Positions 55,946 to 64,000 of a stretch of 64,000 nt of DNA are shown one piece after another. Within the stretch, counting starts at the first letter, position 1. The number at the start of each line of letters is the position of its first letter. Made by a program: the position numbers and the translations under genes. Where the stretch lies: contig NZ_BJYY01000010.1 of the NCBI RefSeq assembly GCF_007991755.1, positions 78,064 through 142,063 of the forward strand, written 5' to 3'. The stretch comes from Cellulomonas aerilata (GTDB lineage: Bacteria; Actinomycetota; Actinomycetes; Actinomycetales; Cellulomonadaceae). The notes under the pieces were generated by a model, which did no database searches, was not told the origin of the DNA, and saw only the letters and a program-made list of their open reading frames with translations.

Positions 55946-58162
55946 ATGCAGATCTGGCCTGGACGTCCCTACCCGCTCGGCGCTACCTACGACGGGACCG
56001 GGACCAACTTCGCGATCTTCTCGGAGGTCGCGGAACGCATCGAGCTGTGCCTCATCGACGAGCTGGGCATGGAGACCCGCGTCGACCTCCCCGAGGTCGA
56101 CGCCTTCGTGTGGCACGGGTACCTGCCCGCCGCCCAGCCGGGCCAGCGGTACGGGTACCGCGTGCACGGCCCGTACGACCCGGCCCGAGGCCACCGCTGC
56201 AACCCGAACAAGCTGCTGCTCGACCCGTACGCCAAGGCCATCGACGGGCAGATCGACGGGCACCAGTCGCTGTTCTCCTACGAGTTCGGCAAGCCGGACA
56301 AGCGCAACGACGACGACTCCGCCGCGCACACGATGACGTCGGTCGTCGTCAACCCCTACTTCGACTGGGGCCACGACCGCCCGCCGCAGCACCAGTACCA
56401 CGAGTCGGTCATCTACGAGGCGCACGTCAAGGGTCTGACCGAGCTGCACCCGGACCTGCCCGCGGAGCTGCGCGGCACCTACTCCGGCATGGCGCACCCG
56501 GCGATCGTCGACCACCTCAAGTCCCTCGGGATCACCGCCGTCGAGCTCATGCCGGTGCACCAGTTCGTCAACGACCCTCACCTGGTCGAGAAGGGCCTGT
56601 CGAACTACTGGGGCTACAACACCATCGGGTTCTTCGCGCCGCACAACGCCTACGCCGCCTACGGCGGCCCGGGTCAGCAGGTGCAGGAGTTCAAGTCGAT
56701 GGTCAAGGCGCTGCACGAGGCGGACATCGAGGTCATCCTCGACGTGGTCTACAACCACACCGCTGAGGGCAACCACATGGGCCCGACGCTCTCGTTCCGC
56801 GGCATCGACAACGCCGCCTACTACCGCCTGGTGGACACCGACCAGGCGCACTACTTCGACACCACCGGCACCGGCAACTCGCTGCTCATGCGCAGCCCGC
56901 ACGTGCTGCAGCTCATCATGGACTCGCTGCGCTACTGGGTCACCGAGATGCACGTCGACGGCTTCCGGTTCGACCTCGCCGCCACCCTGGCCCGCCAGTT
57001 CCACGAGGTCGACCGCCTGTCGGCGTTCTTCGACATCGTCCAGCAGGACCCGGTCATCTCCCAGGTCAAGCTCATCGCCGAGCCGTGGGACGTCGGCGAC
57101 GGCGGCTACCAGGTCGGCGGGTTCCCGCCCCTGTGGAGCGAGTGGAACGGCAAGTACCGCGACACCGTCCGCGACTTCTGGCGCGGTGAGCCGGCCACCC
57201 TGGCCGAGTTCGCCAGCCGCGTCGCCGGCTCGTCCGACCTCTACGAGCACACCGGCCGCAAGCCGATCGCCTCGGTCAACTTCGTCACCGCCCACGACGG
57301 GTTCACCCTCGCCGACCTCACCTCGTACAACGAGAAGCGCAACGAGGCCAACGGCGAGGACAACATGGACGGCGAGAGCCACAACCGGTCCTGGAACTGC
57401 GGCGTCGAGGGCGAGACGGACGACGAGGAGATCCTCGAGCTGCGCACGCGCCAGCAGCGCAACTTCCTGGTGACCCTGCTGCTGTCGCAGGGCGTGCCGA
57501 TGCTGCTGCACGGCGACGAGATCGCCCGCACGCAGCAGGGCAACAACAACGTCTACTGCCAGGACAACGAGCTGGCCTGGGTCGACTGGGACCTCGACCA
57601 GCGCCGCTCGGAGCTGCTGGAGTTCACCCGCCGGGTCATCCACCTGCGCCGCGACCACCCCGTGCTGCGCCGCCGCCGGTTCTTCGCCGGCGCGGCCGAC
57701 CACGGCGGCGAGTCCGACCTGCGCGACATCGCCTGGTTCAACCCGGCCGGCGAGCACATGCTCCCCGAGGCGTGGCACCAGGACTTCGCCCGGGCCGTCA
57801 TGGTCTTCCTCAACGGCGAGGCCATCGGCGAGCCCGGCAGCCGCGGCGAGACGATCGTCGACGACAGCTTCCTGCTGCTCTACAACGCCAGCCACGAGGA
57901 CGTCGAATTCACGATGCCCGGGGCCGAGTTCGGCCAGCTGTGGACGTGCGTGCTGGACACCGACCACAACCTGGACCCGCTGCAGGAGGCCAAGGCCGGC
58001 GAGACCATCTCCGTGACCGGGCGCAGCACCGTCGTGCTGACCCGTCCGGCTGGTGGCGTCGCGCAGGCCGCGACCGACGAGCCCGCCACCCCCGTCGCCG
58101 CCGGCAAGGCTGCGGCGCGCACCCGGGCCCGCACCAAGACCGGAGAGACGCACACCCGATGA
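55946..58162 (+). CDS. glgX: glycogen debranching enzyme GlgX
   Basis: A 738-residue isoamylase-type GH13 enzyme that cuts alpha-1,6 branches of glycogen. N-terminal CBM48 starts GRPYPLGATYDGTGTNFAIF; the catalytic barrel has VILDVVYNHTAEGN, VDGFRFDLAATLAR (nucleophile Asp), LIAEPWDVGDGGYQVG (acid/base Glu) and NFVTAHDGFTLADL (stabilising Asp). The extra loop DGESHNRSWNCGVEG is typical of GlgX/TreX. The ATG follows CACCCT by 6 nt, perhaps a weak leaderless -10. The stop overlaps the treY ATG (ATGA). It opens the trehalose operon. Confidence 0.96.
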   Translation: MQIWPGRPYPLGATYDGTGTNFAIFSEVAERIELCLIDELGMETRVDLPEVDAFVWHGYLPAAQPGQRYGYRVHGPYDPARGHRCNPNKLLLDPYAKAIDGQIDGHQSLFSYEFGKPDKRNDDDSAAHTMTSVVVNPYFDWGHDRPPQHQYHESVIYEAHVKGLTELHPDLPAELRGTYSGMAHPAIVDHLKSLGITAVELMPVHQFVNDPHLVEKGLSNYWGYNTIGFFAPHNAYAAYGGPGQQVQEFKSMVKALHEADIEVILDVVYNHTAEGNHMGPTLSFRGIDNAAYYRLVDTDQAHYFDTTGTGNSLLMRSPHVLQLIMDSLRYWVTEMHVDGFRFDLAATLARQFHEVDRLSAFFDIVQQDPVISQVKLIAEPWDVGDGGYQVGGFPPLWSEWNGKYRDTVRDFWRGEPATLAEFASRVAGSSDLYEHTGRKPIASVNFVTAHDGFTLADLTSYNEKRNEANGEDNMDGESHNRSWNCGVEGETDDEEILELRTRQQRNFLVTLLLSQGVPMLLHGDEIARTQQGNNNVYCQDNELAWVDWDLDQRRSELLEFTRRVIHLRRDHPVLRRRRFFAGAADHGGESDLRDIAWFNPAGEHMLPEAWHQDFARAVMVFLNGEAIGEPGSRGETIVDDSFLLLYNASHEDVEFTMPGAEFGQLWTCVLDTDHNLDPLQEAKAGETISVTGRSTVVLTRPAGGVAQAATDEPATPVAAGKAAARTRARTKTGETHTR

Positions 58163-60693
58163 CCCTCACCACCGAGGCCGGCCACGCGGGTTCGTCCCGC
58201 CGCCGGCCGGCCCCCGGGCGCCCTGTCCCGGTCTCCACCTACCGCCTGCAGCTGGGCGCGGACCTCACCCTCGACGACGTCGTGGAGCGGGTCCCGTACC
58301 TAGCGGACCTGGGTGTCACGCACCTGTACCTGTCGCCCGTGCTGACCGCGGCACCGGGCTCCACGCACGGCTACGACGTCGTCGACCACAGCGAGATCTC
58401 GCCGGTGCTCGGCGGGCGCGAGGCGCTGGCCCGCCTGCGGGCGGCCGCCGACGAGCGCGGGCTCGGGATGATCGTCGACATCGTCCCGAACCACATGGCC
58501 GTGCCCACCCCCGCGTGGCACAACCGCGAGCTGTGGTCCGTGCTGGCGGAGGGCGCCGAGTCGCCGTACGCCAACTGGTTCGACGTGGACTGGTCCGCCG
58601 GCGACGGCGCGCTGCTGATGCCGGTGCTCGGGGACCGGATCGGCGCCGTCATCGCCAGCGGCGACCTCACGCTGGAGCGCATGGTCGTCCCCGGCCACGA
58701 GGACGCCGGCGAGGTCGACGTGCTGCGGTACTTCGACCACGTCTTCCCCGTGCGCGCCGACACGGTGGCGCTGCCGCTGTCCGAGCTCGTCAACCGCCAG
58801 CACTACCGGCTGGCGTTCTGGCGGGTCGCGGACGAGGAGCTCAACTACCGCCGGTTCTTCGACGTCGGCACGCTCGCCGCGATCCGGGTCGAGGACCCGG
58901 AGGTGTTCGACGCCAGCCACGCGCTCATCCTCGAGCTCGTCGAGGACGGCACGTTCGACGGCCTGCGCATCGACCACCCGGACGGCCTGGCGGACCCCAC
59001 CGGCTACCTGGCCCGGCTGAACGAGAAGTCCGGCGGTGCGTGGGTGGCGGTCGAGAAGATCCTGGCCGGCGAGGAGGAGCTGCCGGCCGACTGGGACACC
59101 GTCGGCACCACGGGCTACGAGGCGCTGTGGCGCCTGCAGTCCACGTTCGTCGACCCGGGCGGCGCCTCCCCGCTGGCCGCGGTGATGCACCGGATCGCCG
59201 GGGACACCCCCGACGAGCTGCCGCACCTGGTCGACGCCGCCAAGCGCGAGATCGTCGACGGCGCCCTGTACGCCGAGGTGCACCGCCTCACCGAGCTCGC
59301 CGCGGGCATCTGCCGCGACGACCTGCGCCTGCGCGACCACACCTGGCGCGCCCTGGAGCACTGCCTGATCGAGCTGCTGGTCGCGTTCGACCGGTACCGC
59401 GCCTACGTCGTCCCCGGCGAGGAGGTGCACCGCGACAGCGTCGAGGCGATGCTGGCAGCCGCCCGGATCGCCCGCGGGCGCCTCTCGGCGGACCGGCAGG
59501 AGACCCTCGAGGTGCTCGTCGACCTGCTGCTGGGTCGCGAGGCCGGCAGTGCGGGTCTGACCCGCGGGCGTCGCCGGGACGAGCTCGTGGTGCGGTTCCA
59601 GCAGACCTGCGGAGCCGTCATGGCCAAGGGCGTGGAGGACACCGCGTTCTACCGCTGGACGCACGACATCGGGCTCTGCGAGGTCGGCGGCGAGCCGGCG
59701 CAGTTCGCGTTCAGCCCCGAGGAGTTCCACCACTTCGCGGCGCGCGCGCAGTGGCAGACCCCGGTCGGCATGACGACCCTGTCCACGCACGACACCAAGC
59801 GCGGCGAGGACACCCGGGCCCGCCTGGGCGTGCTGTCCGAGCTGCCGGTCGAGTGGTCGAGGCTGGTCGACGACCTGCGCGCCGCCACCGGTGCCTACCG
59901 CACCACCCTGGTGGACGGGCGCACCGAGAACATCGTCTGGCAGACGCTGGCCGGCACGTGGTCCGAGCACGGGCCGATCGAGGCCGAGCGGCTCGAGCAG
60001 TACCTGCTCAAGGCGATGCGCGAGGCCAAGAGCCGCACGCAGTGGACCGCCCCGGACGAGGCCTACGAGTCCGCCGTGATCGACCTGGCGACCCGCGCGA
60101 TCGCCGACCCCGCGGTCGTGGCGCTGTTCGAGGAGTGGGTGCAGCGGGCGTCGGCGGGCGTGCGCGCCGCGACCCTGGGCACCAAGCTCGTCCAGCTCAC
60201 GCTGCCGGGCGTCGCCGACGTCTACCAGGGCACCGAGGTGCCTCAGCTGACCCTCGTCGACCCCGACAACCGTCGGTACATCGACCACACGGTCCTGGCC
60301 GACCGCCTCGAGCGGCTCGACCAGGGGGCGAACCCGAGCGACCTGGCGGACGAGAAGCTGCTGGTCACCTCACGCGCCCTGCGGGTGCGCCGGGACCTGC
60401 CCGGGACGTTCGTCGGCGCGCACGCGGGCTACGTGCCGCTGGCGGCGTCCACCGGTCACCTGTTCGCGTTCACCCGCACCGACGACGGCGCCCCGCAGGT
60501 CGTCACCCTGGCCACGCGCCTGGCGATCGGCCTGGACCGCCTCGGCGGCTGGGCCGGCCACACCGTGGCGCTGCCCGAGGGCCGGTGGCGCGACGTCCTG
60601 TCGGGCCGCGTGGTCGACGGCGGCGTGCAGCCCATCGCCCCGCTGCTGGAGAAGCTCCCGGTGGCCCTGTTCGTCCGTCACGAGGAGGCCTGA
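58159..60693 (+). CDS. treY: maltooligosyl trehalose synthase TreY
   Basis: An 844-residue GH13 enzyme that turns the reducing end glucose of a maltooligosaccharide to an alpha,alpha-1,1 linked unit. Motifs: VPVSTYRLQLGADLTLDD, STHGYDVVDHSEISPVLGG, MIVDIVPNHMAVP, FDGLRIDHPDGLADP (nucleophile Asp), WVAVEKILAGEEELPADW (Glu) and LSTHDTKRGEDTRARL (Asp). The C-terminus, TDVYQGTEVP-like (ADVYQGTEVPQLTLVDPDNR), is also the family's. It is coupled to glgX by ATGA and precedes treZ by one base. Length is within the usual range. Confidence 0.96.
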   Translation: MTLTTEAGHAGSSRRRPAPGRPVPVSTYRLQLGADLTLDDVVERVPYLADLGVTHLYLSPVLTAAPGSTHGYDVVDHSEISPVLGGREALARLRAAADERGLGMIVDIVPNHMAVPTPAWHNRELWSVLAEGAESPYANWFDVDWSAGDGALLMPVLGDRIGAVIASGDLTLERMVVPGHEDAGEVDVLRYFDHVFPVRADTVALPLSELVNRQHYRLAFWRVADEELNYRRFFDVGTLAAIRVEDPEVFDASHALILELVEDGTFDGLRIDHPDGLADPTGYLARLNEKSGGAWVAVEKILAGEEELPADWDTVGTTGYEALWRLQSTFVDPGGASPLAAVMHRIAGDTPDELPHLVDAAKREIVDGALYAEVHRLTELAAGICRDDLRLRDHTWRALEHCLIELLVAFDRYRAYVVPGEEVHRDSVEAMLAAARIARGRLSADRQETLEVLVDLLLGREAGSAGLTRGRRRDELVVRFQQTCGAVMAKGVEDTAFYRWTHDIGLCEVGGEPAQFAFSPEEFHHFAARAQWQTPVGMTTLSTHDTKRGEDTRARLGVLSELPVEWSRLVDDLRAATGAYRTTLVDGRTENIVWQTLAGTWSEHGPIEAERLEQYLLKAMREAKSRTQWTAPDEAYESAVIDLATRAIADPAVVALFEEWVQRASAGVRAATLGTKLVQLTLPGVADVYQGTEVPQLTLVDPDNRRYIDHTVLADRLERLDQGANPSDLADEKLLVTSRALRVRRDLPGTFVGAHAGYVPLAASTGHLFAFTRTDDGAPQVVTLATRLAIGLDRLGGWAGHTVALPEGRWRDVLSGRVVDGGVQPIAPLLEKLPVALFVRHEEA

Positions 60694-60694
60694 G

Positions 60695-62512
60695 ATGCGC
60701 GCGACCGTGTGGGCCCCGGACGCCGGGGCCGTCGACCTCGTCCTGCCTGCGTCCGATCGCCGGGTGCCGCTGGTCAAGGGCGCCGACGGGTGGTGGGCGC
60801 CGCCCGCCGGGGAGGCCGAGCTCGCCCACGGCGAGGACTACGCGTACTCCGTCGACGGCAGCGACCCGCGCCCTGACCCGCGCAGCGCCTGGCAGCCCCA
60901 CGGCGTGCACGGGCCGAGCCGCGCGTTCGACACCGCGCAGCACACCTGGTCCGACGCGGGCTTTCAGGGCCGCGACGTCCGCGACTGCGTCGTCTACGAG
61001 CTGCACCTGGGCACGTTCACGCCCGGGGGGACGCTGGACTCGGCCGTCGCCCGGCTCGACCACCTCGTGGACCTCGGTGTCGGCATGGTCGAGCTGATGC
61101 CGGTCGCGGCGTTCGACGGTCAGCACGGCTGGGGGTACGACGGCGTCGACCTCTACGCCGTCCACGAGGCCTACGGCGGCCCGGCTGCGCTGCAGCGGTT
61201 CGTCGACGAGGCGCACTCCCGGGGCCTGGCGGTGTGCCTGGACGTCGTCTACAACCACCTCGGCCCGGCCGGGAACTACCTGGACACGTTCGGCCCGTAC
61301 TTCACGGAGGCCCACGAGACCCCGTGGGGTCGCGCGGTCAACCTCGACGGGCCCGGCGCGGAGGGCATGCGCCGCTTCATCTGCGACAACGCGGTGCGGT
61401 GGCTGCGGGAGTTCCACCTCGACGCGCTGCGCCTGGACGCGGTGCACGCCCTGGTGGACGACTCGCCCCGGCACATCCTGGCCGAGCTCGCCGACGAGGT
61501 CACGGCGCTGTCCGCCGAGGTGGGGCGGCCGCTGAGCCTCATCGCGGAGTCGGACCTCAACGACGCCGCGATGGTGACCCCGACCGCCGACGGCGGCCAG
61601 GGCATGACCGCGCAGTGGGCGGACGACGTCCACCACGCCGTGCACACGTTCCTCACCGGGGAGCGGCAGGGCTACTACGCCGACTTCGGCTCCCCCGAGG
61701 TGCTCGCGAAGGTCCTCACCCGGGTCTTCCTGCACGACGGCGAGTACTCCGCGTTCCGTGGCCGGACGTGGGGGGCGCCGGTGCCGGCGGGGACCGACGC
61801 ACGCCGGTTCGTCGTCTTCGACCAGGACCACGACCAGGTCGGCAACCGCGCGCTGGGCGACCGGCCCTCGACCCGGCTGGACGCCGGGACGCTGGCGGTC
61901 TCCGCCGCGCTGGTGCTCACCTCGCCGTACACGCCGATGCTCTTCATGGGCCAGGAGTGGGGCACGACGACGCCGTTCCAGTACTTCACGGACCACCAGG
62001 ACCCCGACCTCGCCGAGGCGGTTCGCAAGGGCCGCACCGAGGAGTTCTCCGGGCACGGCTGGGCCGAGATGCACCCCGACGAGGCCGTCGACGGAGAGCT
62101 CGACGTCCCCGACCCGCAGGACCCGGCCACGGTCCGGACGAGCACGCTCGTGTGGGACGACCTCAGCGAGCCGCACCACGCGCGGATGCTGGCCTGGTAC
62201 CGGCGCCTCATCGCGCTCCGGTCGGGGGTCGCCGACCTCGGCTCCGGCGACCTGGCCGCCACCTCGGTGACCTGGGACACCGGCGCGGACCCCGACGCCC
62301 GGACCGGGTTCCGGTCCTGGGTCGTGGTGACCCGGGGCGACGTGCAGGTCGTGGTGAACCTCGCCGAGCAGCCCGTCGCTGTCCCCGTCCCGGGTGCCGC
62401 GGACCTCGGCGTGCTCGCCGAGTGGGAGCCGGTGGAGGTCGACGGGGACACCGTGCGCATGCCGGCTCGCTCCGTCGCCATCCTGGCCGGACGGCACGCC
62501 GGAGCGGTCTGA
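60695..62512 (+). CDS. treZ: malto-oligosyltrehalose trehalohydrolase TreZ
   Basis: A 605-residue GH13 enzyme that releases trehalose from maltooligosyl trehalose. The N-terminal domain begins MRATVWAPDAGAVDLVL, and the barrel has VCLDVVYNHLGPAGNYLDTF, LDALRLDAVHALVDDSP (nucleophile Asp), SLIAESDLNDAAMV (Glu) and VVFDQDHDQVGNRALGDRP (Asp). MGQEWGTTTPFQYFTDH is a signature of TreZ. GAGGAGG just before the treY stop provides the ribosome site. A perfect hairpin follows 45 bp after the stop. It is the last gene of the trehalose operon. Confidence 0.96.
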   Translation: MRATVWAPDAGAVDLVLPASDRRVPLVKGADGWWAPPAGEAELAHGEDYAYSVDGSDPRPDPRSAWQPHGVHGPSRAFDTAQHTWSDAGFQGRDVRDCVVYELHLGTFTPGGTLDSAVARLDHLVDLGVGMVELMPVAAFDGQHGWGYDGVDLYAVHEAYGGPAALQRFVDEAHSRGLAVCLDVVYNHLGPAGNYLDTFGPYFTEAHETPWGRAVNLDGPGAEGMRRFICDNAVRWLREFHLDALRLDAVHALVDDSPRHILAELADEVTALSAEVGRPLSLIAESDLNDAAMVTPTADGGQGMTAQWADDVHHAVHTFLTGERQGYYADFGSPEVLAKVLTRVFLHDGEYSAFRGRTWGAPVPAGTDARRFVVFDQDHDQVGNRALGDRPSTRLDAGTLAVSAALVLTSPYTPMLFMGQEWGTTTPFQYFTDHQDPDLAEAVRKGRTEEFSGHGWAEMHPDEAVDGELDVPDPQDPATVRTSTLVWDDLSEPHHARMLAWYRRLIALRSGVADLGSGDLAATSVTWDTGADPDARTGFRSWVVVTRGDVQVVVNLAEQPVAVPVPGAADLGVLAEWEPVEVDGDTVRMPARSVAILAGRHAGAV

Positions 62513-62818
62513 CGGCAGCAGTCCCCGCACGACCCGGCACGACGCACGACCCGGCACGCCCGGTCCCGATACGGGACCGGGCGCGCGGCTCGTCTCGGGC
62601 AGCGCCGCGGCCGGGGCGGCGCCTGTGGCGCCCGTGGCGGGCGGCGCCCGCGGCGGCCGGGCAGGTCACCGAGGACCCGGCGCCCCAGACTCCGCGCAGC
62701 GCGTGGCGGGACCGGGCGCACGGGATGCGTGGACCGTCGTCGGCCGCGCGGCCCGGGCCCGATGCGTGGCGCTGGAGCCTGCGGGGCCGACCGGAGCTGA
62801 CGGGGGCTGCGGGCCGGC
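62513..62818. other. intergenic stretch between treZ and the HNH gene
   Basis: These 306 bp hold short GCACGACCCG repeats (62527-62556) and the terminator hairpin at 62557, then GC-rich DNA with no gene that I can support. Confidence 0.55.
62557..62583 (+). terminator. perfect 11-bp hairpin ending the trehalose operon
   Basis: CGCCCGGTCCC pairs perfectly with GGGACCGGGCG around the loop GATAC, 45 nt past the treZ stop. No U-run, as usual for this group. Confidence 0.8.
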
Positions 62819-64000
62819 TCAGGCGCAGTCGTCCCCGTCACCGAGGTGAGGGCTCGGCAGCTCGCGCCCGGCCGCGTCGGTGAACACCCACCGGGCACCC
62901 TGGCGGTGGATCTCGATCCCGCGCGCATGGACATGCCCGTGGTGGTGCCAGCACAGCAGGATCCCGTTGTCCACGCTGGTGCTGCCGTGGTCACGCGCCC
63001 AGTGTTCGACGTGGTGACATTCGGACAACGTCGGTGGTGCGCTGCACCCGGGGAACCGGCAATGCCGGTCGCGGGCGATGATCGCATTCCGCCTGGCCCG
63101 GGTGAACGTCCGTTCCGCCCGGCCCACGTCGAGGATCTCGGATTGCGGCCCGAATATCACCCGGTTCAGCTCTCCGTCGCACGCCAGCCGGTCCAGCAGA
63201 ATGCGAGGGACCGGAGTGCCGTCCTCGAACTGCGGGCCATGCAGCACGGTCTTCGCGGTCAGTTCCGGCGCCGATTGCGCCGTCGTTGCTGGCGCCAGCC
63301 CCGGGAGTGGGAGCCCGTCCTGCCGGGCGATCGCTCGCTCGGTGACGGCCTGCAGCGTCTCGTAGGACACCAGCACGTTGAGCCGGAGCCGCGACGCGCG
63401 TCCCTCACCGGCCAGTCCCTTGTCCAGTACCAGGTTCGCCAGCACCCCGACCGCTCGTGCGCGCCGCTGATCCGCGGTGGTGGTGTCGCCCGCGGCGGGG
63501 ACGGGAGTGACGGCCTCGAGTGCCGTCACTAGCGCCTGCCCCACATCCACGGTCAGGAACCCCTGCACGTGGTACCCGCCCAGCGTTGGGGAGACCTGCA
63601 GGTGCTGACGCTCGCACGCCTGCACGTACCCGCGGTCGTCCGCCTCGGTGTCCGCCGCCGCGGCCCAGTGCCGGACAACGGTGCGCAGGTCGTCGACGGT
63701 GTTGAGCTTGGCCTGCCGGACCAGCCACGCCTCGTTGCACTCGACATCGGGGCTGCTCAGCGCCTCGCGGCGACGTTCGGTGGTGGGTGCCAGGGCGGCG
63801 AGCACGTGCGCGTGCTCCACCCCGATCTCCCCGGCCGCGGCCGCCGCGGAGGTCAGCGGGAGGTCGTCACGCAAGGTCCGGCCCAGGCGCACCTGCGCCT
63901 GGGCGGTGCGGACGCTGACGTCCAGCCGGCGTGCGGCCCACCGGACCAGCGACCGGGACTCGACCGACCAGATCCCGTCCGCCTCGACCACCGCCAGCAT
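62819..64000 (-). CDS. DUF222/HNH endonuclease (13E12-repeat family), 5' end outside window
   Basis: At least 393 residues; the frame is open to the window edge, so the N-terminus is probably missing. The N-terminal part belongs to DUF222 (ARRLDVSVRTAQAQVRLGRT, GEIGVEHAHVLAALAPT). The C-terminal HNH nuclease reads CRFPGCSAPPTLSECHHVEH, then GSTSVDNGILLCWHHHGHVH with two Cys pairs and the HNH His. Such genes occur in multiple copies in actinobacteria, often behind mobile DNA, and are linked to the 13E12 repeat of Mycobacterium. Function uncertain. Confidence 0.88.
   Translation of the reverse strand: MLAVVEADGIWSVESRSLVRWAARRLDVSVRTAQAQVRLGRTLRDDLPLTSAAAAAGEIGVEHAHVLAALAPTTERRREALSSPDVECNEAWLVRQAKLNTVDDLRTVVRHWAAAADTEADDRGYVQACERQHLQVSPTLGGYHVQGFLTVDVGQALVTALEAVTPVPAAGDTTTADQRRARAVGVLANLVLDKGLAGEGRASRLRLNVLVSYETLQAVTERAIARQDGLPLPGLAPATTAQSAPELTAKTVLHGPQFEDGTPVPRILLDRLACDGELNRVIFGPQSEILDVGRAERTFTRARRNAIIARDRHCRFPGCSAPPTLSECHHVEHWARDHGSTSVDNGILLCWHHHGHVHARGIEIHRQGARWVFTDAAGRELPSPHLGDGDDCA

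Noticed and set aside
1..64000. tRNA, rRNA, IS elements, CRISPR arrays
   Set aside because: I looked for T-loop motifs, transposase motifs and regular repeat-spacer arrays and saw none. A computed scan (tRNAscan-SE, Infernal, CRISPRfinder) would be decisive.

Overview
The window is very high in G+C (I estimate above 70%). It carries actinobacterial markers: Lsr2, a WXG100-like secreted module, an F420-type LLM oxidoreductase, a TIGR02960/SigG-like ECF sigma factor, DUF222/HNH (13E12-type) endonuclease, many GTG starts, and -10 boxes of the TANNNT type placed 6-8 nt before start codons (leaderless mRNAs). The gene content fits a Micrococcales actinomycete, most plausibly a Cellulomonas-like genus. 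This placement is inference and no marker here is decisive.

Layout. 1-11.2 kb is gene-poor: an alpha/beta hydrolase end, a membrane protein, a 56-aa protein, a large sensor-GAF-GGDEF-EAL c-di-GMP protein, a leaderless four-helix-type membrane protein, a tightly coupled WXG-like / lipoprotein / DUF1023 hydrolase operon, Lsr2 with a perfect terminator hairpin, and a VOC protein, separated by several empty 270-720 bp gaps. 11.2-28.5 kb is an ordinary dense mix: a RibD/DHFR-like reductase, an FAD monooxygenase, a two-domain glycosyltransferase, GrpB, a CbbX-type AAA ATPase, a DJ-1/PfpI protein, a LON-domain protein, an orphan HTH gene facing a palindrome and a serine hydrolase, RecQ, an SDR, a beta-propeller protein and a glutamine amidotransferase. 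28.5-39.9 kb has membrane-lipid and surface genes (DgkA-type kinase, PAP2 phosphatase), AIM24, an SDR, a thioredoxin-fold ferredoxin, the thioredoxin-domain protein YyaL, MFS, a hexose-6-phosphate mutarotase, MBL hydrolase and three tiny acidic proteins.

39.9-49.2 kb is regulatory and stress-related: a STAS protein overlapping a SigG-like sigma factor, a LexA-box-like site over the promoter of a Cys-rich protein, DinB, CutC, an LLM oxidoreductase, a TPP enzyme behind an 11-codon leader ORF, a divergent DUF5997 / LysR-effector-domain pair, and TerC. 49.5-51.7 kb has a small membrane protein, an erythromycin-esterase-family protein and a ChaB protein. 51.7-55.8 kb is a compact type III polyketide gene cluster (UbiA prenyltransferase divergent from T3PKS, ICMT-like methyltransferase, FAD oxidoreductase, metallophosphoesterase), probably making a prenylated alkylresorcinol or alkylquinone. 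55.9-62.5 kb is the glycogen-to-trehalose operon glgX-treY-treZ, ended by a perfect hairpin. A DUF222/HNH endonuclease runs off the right edge.

How genes work together. Translational coupling is common: GTGA or ATGA overlaps join genes at 8478, 8999, 21553, 25277, 29590, 36056, 38091, 44530, 55307 and 58159. GlgX debranches glycogen, TreY isomerises the chain end to a trehalosyl unit and TreZ releases trehalose. The WXG-like operon suggests type VII-linked export of a hydrolase. The least described units I see are the DUF5997/LysR-effector pair, the WXG-like/lipoprotein/DUF1023 trio, and the SOS-box-controlled Cys-rich gene beside the SigG-like factor. No rRNA, tRNA, IS element or CRISPR array was recognised.
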